A DNA stretch of 64,000 bases from Candidatus Kapaibacterium sp. (lineage in GTDB: Bacteria; Bacteroidota; Ignavibacteria; Kapaibacteriales; HRBIN21). The notes beneath the pieces are model-generated. The model had not been told where the DNA came from and ran no database searches. It saw only the letters and a program-made list of their open reading frames with translations. The translations under genes and the position numbers were made by a program. Every line of letters begins with the position of its first letter. Positions within the stretch are counted from its first letter, which is position 1. Location of the stretch: positions 217,180-281,179 of the forward strand of contig JANXCT010000002.1 in the NCBI GenBank assembly GCA_025059875.1. The letters are read 5' to 3'. Positions 57,427 to 64,000 of the stretch are shown one piece after another.

Positions 57427-58143
57427 CGGGGAGGCCTGCGGATACTGGACAGCCTCCGAGGACTTCGATTGTCCAGACTCGCTTGGACGAAAGAGCCAGA
57501 AGAGTGTAGACCAGAGCGAAACATGCTCCTGCCGCCACTCGGCGGCCGCTTTCCAATCCTGTGGAGCGAGTCCCATCCACAGCGTCCAGAAGCGCCGCTC
57601 TGCAGCCTCAAAGCGATGCCGATCCCCGGCGTCATACGCTGCTAGGACGGCCTCAGCGGCCTGTCCCAATTCCCGGAGTGCAGGGCTCGACTGAGTCTGA
57701 GCCCACCGGATGAAGCGATTCGCCAGCCGCCGCTGTTGTGCGTCTATGCTTGGAAGTTCCCGAGGCATAGCACTCTCCGAGGAGCACGTACAGTAGCAGC
57801 TTAGGAAACCACCTACAGCGTACGGAGCCTGCCTGTCATCGCACTCTGCCGCACACCATCCACCAAGGAAGCTCTGTGCGCGCCCGACCGACCCTTCAGT
57901 GCGCCAGTATACCTGGTTATCTCGCTGACTCCATCCCTCTACCACAAGCGGCAAGGCCTCCGACGACGCTACCGCGAAGAGTGCAGCGCCGAGCCCAACC
58001 GCAGATGCTACCGCCGCGAGCACTATTGCCCCTATGACTACTACCCCCACCACCGCCAAGACCAGCAGCACAACCGGTAGCGCCAGGAGCAATACCGCGG
58101 CCCCAACTATTACGCCCACTGCGTCTGCGAGGAATTCTACCAT
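57424..58143 (-). CDS. unrecognised membrane protein with a cysteine cluster
   Basis: 239 residues from the ATG at 58143 (GAGGGGTG upstream). The first 65 residues are almost entirely Val/Ala/Leu/Gly, forming one long or two hairpin membrane helices. A cysteine cluster follows (GGWCAAECDD, then FLSCYCTCSS), then a helical soluble tail with several Trp (RRFWTLWMG, LWSTLFWLFRPSE). The cysteines could bind a metal or form disulfides; I recognise no family. Its stop codon is part of the tRNA-Cys -7-like box. Confidence 0.6.
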   Translation of the reverse strand: MVEFLADAVGVIVGAAVLLLALPVVLLVLAVVGVVVIGAIVLAAVASAVGLGAALFAVASSEALPLVVEGWSQRDNQVYWRTEGSVGRAQSFLGGWCAAECDDRQAPYAVGGFLSCYCTCSSESAMPRELPSIDAQQRRLANRFIRWAQTQSSPALRELGQAAEAVLAAYDAGDRHRFEAAERRFWTLWMGLAPQDWKAAAEWRQEHVSLWSTLFWLFRPSESGQSKSSEAVQYPQASP

Positions 58144-58218
58144 CGTCAACACCCCTCTGTTTGTGGCACAGTGTGCCGCAAACTTGGCGAACTCAGTACA
58201 CCCTCCGGCTACCGCAAC

Positions 58219-59979
58219 CTACCGCCGCTCGATGAATGGCGGAGAGACCAAGGGTGGCTTGGGAACGCTGCCTTCACGCGGGCGTATCTCAACCTCTTCC
58301 AGAACGATGTCAGGCGTGATGATACTCACCGGCAGATACGGTACCTCGCTGCCGGCAGCCGCAGCCGGGGCAAGGTAGTTGTAAGGCGTCTGCTCTCGCG
58401 ATACTGCCAGAATATCCCGCAGCGACCGCACAGTGAGCCCTACGGCGTCACAGGGCTGCAAGAGCTCCTCTCGCCCATCGGGGTAGACCCGGAACGCTGC
58501 TACTATCGGTAGGCTCCCCTCTCGCGCAAAGCTTGGATACTTCCCCAAACTCGCCCGGGCCAGCACCGTCTGCGCGATGTTGAGGTTCATCACAGAGCGG
58601 ACTAGGATGCCGTATGGGAGTTCCCTCTGGCGCAGTAGCTGAAGGAAGTACTGCCGTAGCTGCTGACGCTCCAGAACCGAGCCACCCCCCTCGCCTGGTA
58701 CAAGCTCCAGCACACCTACCATAGGAGCCCCGGCACGGTTATGCCCGTTGGAGCGAGCCAACCACCGCGTTGGCACTCGGGTACTGAGAAGCTGTCGCAG
58801 TACGCCCTTCTCTACGACCTGTACCGTATCCGCCCTCACCCCCTCATCGTCCACGCAGTAGGACCCTACGAGGGGAGTCTGCCGAAACCATCGCTGGCAG
58901 GGGGCTGCTCGCAGCGAGAGGAACTCCGGAAGGATGCGACTACCGATACGACGGGCCAACCCTTGAGCCCTCGTCGTAAAGACTGGTGCGTCCGACAGGG
59001 GCTCCCGATGGAGGAGGAGTTGCGGAACGAGTACCTGAGCAACGAGCTCGCCTGCAGCCCGCCCCTCGAAGAGTACGGGACCAACGTACGTCTCTTCCAA
59101 TGCTGATGCCGCTCGCTGAGCCCGAAGGCGCTGTGCCACCTCAGTTACAGCCCGCCGTAGGGAGTCCAACGAAGGCAGCTCCGCTGGTGTTCGAGCATAG
59201 GCGGAGTAGTACTGCGCTAGGAGTGTCCCATCGTTCGCTTGGGCGTAGGCAACGACTTCCAGGCCTGTGAAGAGCTCGGTCTTCACTGCCCTCCGCCCCT
59301 CGGTGTTGGCGTACCAGGTCTGGGTAGGCAGGTACTCGAAACTGACAGCCGACGCTGTAAACTCCGGGTACTGCCGGAAGATTGCCGAGAGCTCACGACA
59401 GAGGCGCTCCGCCAGCGCTCTGGAGAAGGTGGGGACAGCGAGTGTATCGAACAACTCCTCCCCGGGTAGCAAGCGGAAATCGGGGGTAGTATCCCGCCGC
59501 AGTTGACTGCGCAAGATGTTCAGCTTCCGCCCATACTGCTCGACGGCATCCTTGTAGGCTGCATCCGTAGCCAGCCATAGTTCGCGCCGCAGCAGAGTAT
59601 CGCTCAGCTCTATCGGGACGGCCCGCTGCCGATAGGTCTCGCGAGGCGAAGCGCCACCGAAGAGCAGGAAGCTTGGGGCTGCCAGATTCGTGTTGTCAAG
59701 CTCCGGAGTTCCTACCCGCACGGCAACCGTCAATGTCGCTCGCTGACTCTCGTTCGACTCCACAAGCTCACCCAGCACCGCTCGTGCTACCAAAGCCGCC
59801 CGGTATTGGAGCCGATACTCAATGTAGTACGGGGCGGGAGCACCCTCAGAGCGCAAGTTCTGCTGTGCTCGCCGGAGTTCTTGTTCCATCGCCCGAAAGA
59901 CCACCTCCGTCCGCGGCGGCTGCCACACTTGCGCCGCGCAGACCGAGAGCACACCACACAGCAAGAGCAAGTATCTCAT
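58219..59979 (-). CDS. exported TldD/PmbA-family protein lacking the zinc motif (TldE-like partner)
   Basis: 586 residues from the ATG at 59979, with the signal peptide MRYLLLLCGVLSVCAAQ. It shares its plan with the upstream TldD-type protein: an N-domain with VGTPELDNTNL, then GSYCVDDEGVRADTVQVVEKG and RSNGHNRAGAPMVGVLELVPG. At the place of the HExxxH zinc site it reads GELVAQVLVPQLLLHREP, so the metal ligands are missing, as in TldE/PmbA. It is probably the non-catalytic half of a heterodimer. It begins 7 bases after its partner ends. Confidence 0.85.
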   Translation of the reverse strand: MRYLLLLCGVLSVCAAQVWQPPRTEVVFRAMEQELRRAQQNLRSEGAPAPYYIEYRLQYRAALVARAVLGELVESNESQRATLTVAVRVGTPELDNTNLAAPSFLLFGGASPRETYRQRAVPIELSDTLLRRELWLATDAAYKDAVEQYGRKLNILRSQLRRDTTPDFRLLPGEELFDTLAVPTFSRALAERLCRELSAIFRQYPEFTASAVSFEYLPTQTWYANTEGRRAVKTELFTGLEVVAYAQANDGTLLAQYYSAYARTPAELPSLDSLRRAVTEVAQRLRAQRAASALEETYVGPVLFEGRAAGELVAQVLVPQLLLHREPLSDAPVFTTRAQGLARRIGSRILPEFLSLRAAPCQRWFRQTPLVGSYCVDDEGVRADTVQVVEKGVLRQLLSTRVPTRWLARSNGHNRAGAPMVGVLELVPGEGGGSVLERQQLRQYFLQLLRQRELPYGILVRSVMNLNIAQTVLARASLGKYPSFAREGSLPIVAAFRVYPDGREELLQPCDAVGLTVRSLRDILAVSREQTPYNYLAPAAAAGSEVPYLPVSIITPDIVLEEVEIRPREGSVPKPPLVSPPFIERR

Positions 59980-59986
59980 AGCGCCA

Positions 59987-61666
59987 CTACGGAGACTGAA
60001 CCGACGGTGGAGGCAGAATGGGCAGGCGTTCGTCGGACTTCGCCTTCTTCTGGACCTCGATGCGGCTGACCAGTAAGCTAGGCGAGCTCGCCGAGACGGG
60101 GATGTTCCCTGACTCCGCCCCGCAGAGCCCATTGAAGACTCCAATGTCCGAGCCAGCTGCAATAATGTTGGCGAAGGTTGTCAGCGGGGTCCCGATGAGG
60201 TCAACTCCACGCACTAGCTCATCCGGTCGCCCATCGACGTAGACTCGGTAGACTACCAGCGGCATGACGTTGAATGCATTTGGGATGGTGCGCGTCGTGA
60301 ACGTGAAACCGCCTTCCACGACCTTGAAGAGAAGGCCAAACTCCTTGCCTTGGCGTCGGCATTCCTCGCGCAAACGCTCGCGCAACTCCTGCGGCGAAAG
60401 GCTCTGATGGGCTACCACCAGCAAATTGGACTGTCGCGCCACGACCTGAGTTCCGGGCTGCCGCCGCCCATGCCCATTCGAACGCCGAAACTCTGCAATC
60501 GGGGTCCGATTCATCAGGAAGTTACGCAGTATCCCACGCTCTACGACTACGACCCGTTGCGCCGGTACCCCCTCGTCGTCGAACTCGTAACTGCCAGCTA
60601 GCGGTATTCCATCGCGATACCGACGGGTCGGGTCGAAGACGACGTCCAGAAACGGCGGTAAGATCTGCTTGCCCAACAGATCGCGGAGCATCTGAGCCGA
60701 CTGCGGGTCTTTCTGCCGATGTCCCTCCACCCGATGCCCGAGAATCTCGTGGAAGAAGACTCCAGCAGCTTCCCCACTGAGGATTGCTGGTCCAGAGTAG
60801 GTTTCGAGCACCGGAGCCTTGCGGAGGCGATGCAGGAGCTCGATCATGCTCTCTATGTCAGCACGGATGCTGTCAGGACTTGGTAGCTCCTCAGGCCGAA
60901 ATGCAAAGTAGGTGCGATACAGAGGCAACTCCATGCCATCGTCTGCCCGAGTCTGGGCAGCAATCGTCAAGAAGATGCTGTTCTCCCCCCAGGCCAATTC
61001 CGTGCCCTCCGAGTTCACCAAGAACTTCTGCACCGAAGTTGCCTGAAGAGTGAGCCGATGGGAGTAGATCCAGGGATGGGGGACAAAGGCTGCCGAGAGC
61101 TCACGTAGACGCTGGGCCCAGAGTGATGTATCCAGCCGCAGCGGCGGAACGAGTCGCTGACGCCGCTGAGGTGGTTCTCGAGAGAAATCAGGGATGCTGT
61201 CTCCTTCTTGAACCCGAACGCTGCGGCTTGCAATGACTTTTGCATACCGCTCGGCCGCCCGCTCGTATGCGTCAGCCGTGGCTTGCCAGAGGAGGTGCCG
61301 CAGGGCTTGGGCGTCATCTCCCAAAGGAAGCTGGACTGCTCCGGACCGGTCTACGAAGCTCCAGGCCTCCTGCAGCGGACGGGTATTATCCAGCTCGTAG
61401 CTCCCGACCCGCACGTCTACATCCAGCCAGCGAGAGTGCTGCTGCGCGGAGCGCCGCAACTTTCCTGCCTGCGCCTCAAGGACCGTCGTCTGGAGCTGCG
61501 CCACCTGGTAGCCGATGTAGTACGCTGGCTGTGGCTGCTGGCGTAGGACTGCAAAGTTCCGCTCCAACTCCTGCCGAAGGAGGCTCAGTAAGGCCGTCTG
61601 CGCCGTCGTTCCTTGGGCAGCGACTGCACAGCCTATCCCCACCCACACGCACCAACGGCTCCTCAT
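59987..61666 (-). CDS. exported TldD-family metalloprotease with intact HExxxH
   Basis: 559 residues from the ATG at 61666; a signal peptide is predicted (RSRWCVWVGIGCAVAAQG). The zinc motif HEILGH is in AGVFFHEILGHRVEGH, and the other family blocks are VGSYELDNTRP, GSYEFDDEGVPAQRVVVVERG (in parts) and RSNGHGRRQPGTQVVARQSNL (in parts). TldD with TldE degrades unfolded peptides and matures some RiPPs in the cytoplasm of E. coli; here both halves carry export signals. Its ATG overlaps the gpmA stop. Confidence 0.88.
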   Translation of the reverse strand: MRSRWCVWVGIGCAVAAQGTTAQTALLSLLRQELERNFAVLRQQPQPAYYIGYQVAQLQTTVLEAQAGKLRRSAQQHSRWLDVDVRVGSYELDNTRPLQEAWSFVDRSGAVQLPLGDDAQALRHLLWQATADAYERAAERYAKVIASRSVRVQEGDSIPDFSREPPQRRQRLVPPLRLDTSLWAQRLRELSAAFVPHPWIYSHRLTLQATSVQKFLVNSEGTELAWGENSIFLTIAAQTRADDGMELPLYRTYFAFRPEELPSPDSIRADIESMIELLHRLRKAPVLETYSGPAILSGEAAGVFFHEILGHRVEGHRQKDPQSAQMLRDLLGKQILPPFLDVVFDPTRRYRDGIPLAGSYEFDDEGVPAQRVVVVERGILRNFLMNRTPIAEFRRSNGHGRRQPGTQVVARQSNLLVVAHQSLSPQELRERLREECRRQGKEFGLLFKVVEGGFTFTTRTIPNAFNVMPLVVYRVYVDGRPDELVRGVDLIGTPLTTFANIIAAGSDIGVFNGLCGAESGNIPVSASSPSLLVSRIEVQKKAKSDERLPILPPPSVQSP

Positions 61667-62295
61667 TCTACCCCTGTTAGCTGTGGCTGCAGCACTGTTC
61701 GGCACCGCACTGCCAATGTTTCCTCTTCCAGCTCGTACACATACGGCACACCCGTAGGAACCTCCACCGCTGGAATCTGCTCCGGGGGGATGCCCTCCAG
61801 CTCCATCAAGAGGGCCCGCAACGAGTTCCCGTGGGCAACGATGAGCACGTTCTTTCCCTCACGGAGGGCCGGAAGGATGCGCTCGTAGTAGTACGGTAGT
61901 ACTCGGCGCTGCGTATCAGCGAGCGACTCCCCTCCAGGCGGAGCCACATCATAGCTGCGCCGCCAGAGTCGGAACTGTTCCTCGCCGTAGCGCTGCCGGA
62001 CCTCGTCCTTGTTCATCCCCTGGAGCTGACCGTAGTGGCGCTCGTTGAGCGCTTCCGAGCGCTCTATAGGGAGCTCTGGACGCCCGAGGACACTCCGCAC
62101 AATCTCTGCCGTCCGCCACGCTCGGCGCAGCGCTGAAGTGAAGATGAGGTCAATCGGGTAGGGCCGCAGAAGCTCACCCGCCTGACGTGCTTCGGCCTCC
62201 CCGCGAGGTGAGAGATCCACATCAATCCAGCCTGTGAAGCGATTCTGCCGGTTCCACTCCGACTCTCCGTGACGTAGCAGAATCAGCAACGGCAT
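61663..62295 (-). CDS. gpmA: phosphoglycerate mutase, 2,3-bisphosphoglycerate-dependent type
   Basis: 210 residues of the histidine phosphatase fold. LLRHGESEWN holds the phospho-His; NRFTGWIDVDLSPRG, LNERHYGQLQGMNKDE, VAHGNSLRALL (second His) and PTGVPYVYEL are typical of the glycolytic enzyme. It is shorter than the 250-residue E. coli form because the PPP-containing insert is reduced to PPGGES, as in other compact members. It is 36 bases after the GlmU-like gene and coupled to tldD. Confidence 0.92.
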   Translation of the reverse strand: MPLLILLRHGESEWNRQNRFTGWIDVDLSPRGEAEARQAGELLRPYPIDLIFTSALRRAWRTAEIVRSVLGRPELPIERSEALNERHYGQLQGMNKDEVRQRYGEEQFRLWRRSYDVAPPGGESLADTQRRVLPYYYERILPALREGKNVLIVAHGNSLRALLMELEGIPPEQIPAVEVPTGVPYVYELEEETLAVRCRTVLQPQLTGVE

Positions 62296-62331
62296 CCGAC
62301 GGACCGTTCGCGGTGGGACACCAACTCAACA

Positions 62332-63096
62332 TCAAGCAGCTGGCTGCTCCTGGTAGTGACTTTCCAGCAGCTCTTCCGCATACGCCAGCTCCGCAAGAGT
62401 ATTGACGCCTTGGAATTCCTGCCACCGCGGAGCACACCATGCCCCAACAGGCTGCTTCTCGTCACGACACAGAGCCACGATGTCCGTGAGGTAGTACTCC
62501 TGCTGGGCATTCTGCCGGCTCAGCCGAGGCAGCAGCCTGAAAAGCACAGGAGCCCGTGCGGCAATGATGCCAGTGTTGACTTCACAAATCTCCCGCTCCT
62601 GCGGCGTTGCATCACGCTCCTCCACAATTCGCACAATCTTCCCCGTGACATCCCGAAGGATACGGCCGTAGCCTGTAGGCTGCGGGACCTGGGTTGTCAG
62701 AACCGTCACAGCATTCCCCGCGCGCAGGTGGAAGTCCACAAACACGCGGAGTGTCTCGTACTGCACCAGCGGCACGTCACCGGGGAGGATCAAGACGGTG
62801 CCAGTAAACCCCCCCAGAACGCTTCTCGTCTGGAGAACGGCATGGCCTGTCCCGAGCTGCTCAGACTGCCAGACAACCTCAGCTTGCGGACAGTGCTGCT
62901 GGAGAAACGCTGCTACCTCTTCCCCTCGAAAACCGACAACGACGATGAGCCGCCGCGGCCGCAAGGGAAGCACTGCTGCGAGCACGTACGATAGCAGCGG
63001 CCGTCCTTTCAGCGGCAAGAGTACTTTCGGCAGACCCGCATCCCCAATCCGCTTCCCCTTTCCAGCTGCTAGAACCACTGCAGCGATTCCGCTCAT
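62332..63096 (-). CDS. GlmU N-domain-like nucleotidyltransferase
   Basis: 254 residues that correspond to the uridylyltransferase half of GlmU. AVVLAAGKGKRIGDAGLPKVLLPL holds the signature loop, QLGTGHAV and LPGDVPLV the UTP and metal sites, and QPTGYGRI and EVNTGII the sugar pocket. The beta-helix acetyltransferase half is absent. It may make UDP-GlcNAc or activate another sugar; the acetyltransferase activity, if needed, must come from elsewhere. The start overlaps the panD stop (ATGA). Confidence 0.85.
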   Translation of the reverse strand: MSGIAAVVLAAGKGKRIGDAGLPKVLLPLKGRPLLSYVLAAVLPLRPRRLIVVVGFRGEEVAAFLQQHCPQAEVVWQSEQLGTGHAVLQTRSVLGGFTGTVLILPGDVPLVQYETLRVFVDFHLRAGNAVTVLTTQVPQPTGYGRILRDVTGKIVRIVEERDATPQEREICEVNTGIIAARAPVLFRLLPRLSRQNAQQEYYLTDIVALCRDEKQPVGAWCAPRWQEFQGVNTLAELAYAEELLESHYQEQPAA

Positions 63097-63485
63097 CCCC
63101 GTGGGTCCGCTGCATGAGCAACTTCTAGGAGCGAGCGGCGGAGCATACGGTTATGTTCGTCCACAGTCACCACTACAGGGGCGTGTCCTGGCAGCTCAGC
63201 TTCCGTCAGCAAGGCATACGAGAGCACCACGAGTTCATCCCCCACGACCCCCTTCCGCGCTGCCGGCCCGTTGAGGCACACCATCCCACTCCCTCGCGGC
63301 TCCGGGATCACGTACGTCTCCAGCCGTTCGCCGTTGTTGACGTTGAGCACGGTCACCTGCTCGTACGGTACCAGAAGGGCTGCCTCCATGAGGTCGGCAT
63401 CTAACCCGAGGCTACCTTCGTAGAGCAGATTTGCCGCCGTCACCTTCAGCCGTTGGAGCTTCGACTTCAAGATGACCCGCACCAT
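63093..63485 (-). CDS. panD: aspartate 1-decarboxylase
   Basis: 130 residues from the ATG at 63485, which has GAGAG just upstream and matches the family start (MVRVILKSKLQRLKVT). It makes beta-alanine for pantothenate. The self-cleavage site that forms the pyruvoyl group is present (YEGSLGLDADLM, cut between Gly and Ser), and so are NVNNGERLETYVI and LNGPAARKG. It is coupled to the GlmU-like gene. Confidence 0.96.
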   Translation of the reverse strand: MVRVILKSKLQRLKVTAANLLYEGSLGLDADLMEAALLVPYEQVTVLNVNNGERLETYVIPEPRGSGMVCLNGPAARKGVVGDELVVLSYALLTEAELPGHAPVVVTVDEHNRMLRRSLLEVAHAADPRG

Positions 63486-63562
63486 ATCTCTCACCACCAA
63501 GGGCCGCACTGTGTGCGTTGTGACGAAGGACAGAGGGCTTTTGTCTCTGCTGCGCTGTTAGC

Positions 63563-64000
63563 CTACAGCTCGCTATTCCCATCCAGCTCAGCCTTTAGGG
63601 CTGCTTCTAGCGTCGGGAAGCGGAAAGTAAACCCCTCCGCTAGGGCTCTCTCGGGTACTACACGCTGGCTGAAGTTGAGAGCATCGGCCAACTCTCCATA
63701 CTGCAGTCGAAGTGCCCAAGTTGGGACTCTAAGCCAGCAGGGGCGCCGGAGCAAACGCCCCAAAGTCTGGCAGAACTCTTGGAAGCGCACCGGAGAAGGT
63801 GCCACGGCATTGTACACCCCTTGAACGGTTGGAGTCTGAAGTGCCCACAGTACGAACGATACGACGTCGCTCCAATGGATCCAGGACACCCACTGCTGCC
63901 CACTACCTATAGTGCCTCCCAGGAACGCCCGGAATGTCGGCAAGAGCCTAGGCAAGAACCCAGCCTGCCGGTCCAAGACGATTCCTAGTCGTGGGATGAT
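63563..64000 (-). CDS. TIGR01777-family epimerase, C-terminal part (5' end outside window)
   Basis: The frame is open through base 64000, so only the last 145 residues are present (IIPRLGIVLDRQAGFLPRLL at the edge). SGQQWVSWIHWSDVVSFVLWAL, GVYNAVAPSPVRFQEF and PEALAEGF-like RALAEGFTFRFPTLEAAL fit the SulA/YfcH sugar-nucleotide-epimerase-like group. Their substrate is generally unknown. The Rossmann half is off the edge. Confidence 0.88.
   Translation of the reverse strand: MIPRLGIVLDRQAGFLPRLLPTFRAFLGGTIGSGQQWVSWIHWSDVVSFVLWALQTPTVQGVYNAVAPSPVRFQEFCQTLGRLLRRPCWLRVPTWALRLQYGELADALNFSQRVVPERALAEGFTFRFPTLEAALKAELDGNSEL

Overview
The window is one contiguous stretch of a compact, moderately GC-rich bacterial chromosome. 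It carries about 55 protein genes, four tRNA genes and several decayed genes. Three things point to the Bacteroidota/Chlorobi side of the tree (the FCB group). Two secreted proteins end in, or appear to end in, type IX secretion (Por) sorting domains. There are DUF5683 and DUF5686 envelope proteins of the kind found in that group. Elongation factor P has the HRTPGN loop that I recall from Chlorobi. In addition, boxes fitting TAnnTTTG, the -7 element of Bacteroidota housekeeping promoters, sit just upstream of tRNA and protein genes. My best guess is an Ignavibacteria/Kapabacteria-like Chlorobi relative with aerobic respiration (ba3-type oxidase, complex I genes). This is inference, because no rRNA is present to confirm it.

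Layout. Bases 1-2912 (+) hold the end of a proline-catabolism dehydrogenase and a PAS/GAF sensor kinase. Bases 2886-3868 (-) hold an isolated nuoA-nuoB pair. Bases 3965-5951 (+) are a decay zone: an amino-acid permease pseudogene followed by what looks like a histidine-kinase remnant, which runs in frame into an intact YciO/TsaC-type gene ending at 6602. From 6606 to 33602 almost everything is on the minus strand in tightly packed, often overlapping arrays: a DUF1800/DUF1501 secreted pair, pgsA, a sodium symporter, an epimerase, purD, rpsD with its own terminator, ruvA, a frameshifted CpoB-like lipoprotein, DUF5686, TPR and M28 envelope proteins, dnaE, a large repeat/HEAT protein, ribD, a BsuPI-domain lipoprotein, a Gfo/Idh oxidoreductase, a Xer recombinase and a polytopic membrane protein. 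glmS (+) follows.

Bases 35643-39904 (-) hold DUF5683, tRNA-Leu and tRNA-Ser, and then a copper/oxidase operon running cytochrome oxidase IIa - II - I - Sco - PCu(A)C. The 38-residue subunit IIa was too short for a routine ORF scan. A frameshifted thymidine phosphorylase gene (+) is divergent from this operon, with an 18-bp palindrome between them. Bases 41421-46700 (-) hold a zinc-ribbon membrane protein, a sugar nucleotidyltransferase, asparagine synthetase and anmK. Bases 46811-49954 (+) hold tRNA-Ser, OsmC, smpB, tyrS and a lipoyl/octanoyl transferase. Bases 49963-54573 (-) hold glyA, a secreted protein, glgA and ispE. A polyprenol-kinase-like gene (+) starts 18 bases from the start of ispE. 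Bases 55252-64000 (-) hold ftsY, accB, efp, tRNA-Cys, an unknown membrane protein, an exported TldD/TldE-like protease pair, gpmA, a GlmU N-domain protein, panD and a truncated epimerase.

Most of the content is housekeeping. I see no CRISPR array, prophage, insertion sequence or defence island. The points most worth following up are the 26-residue-repeat/HEAT protein, the exported active/inactive TldD pair, the +1 frameshift at a CTT-TAA site in the CpoB-like gene, the kinase remnant fused in frame to the YciO gene, and the set of Bacteroidota-type promoter boxes.
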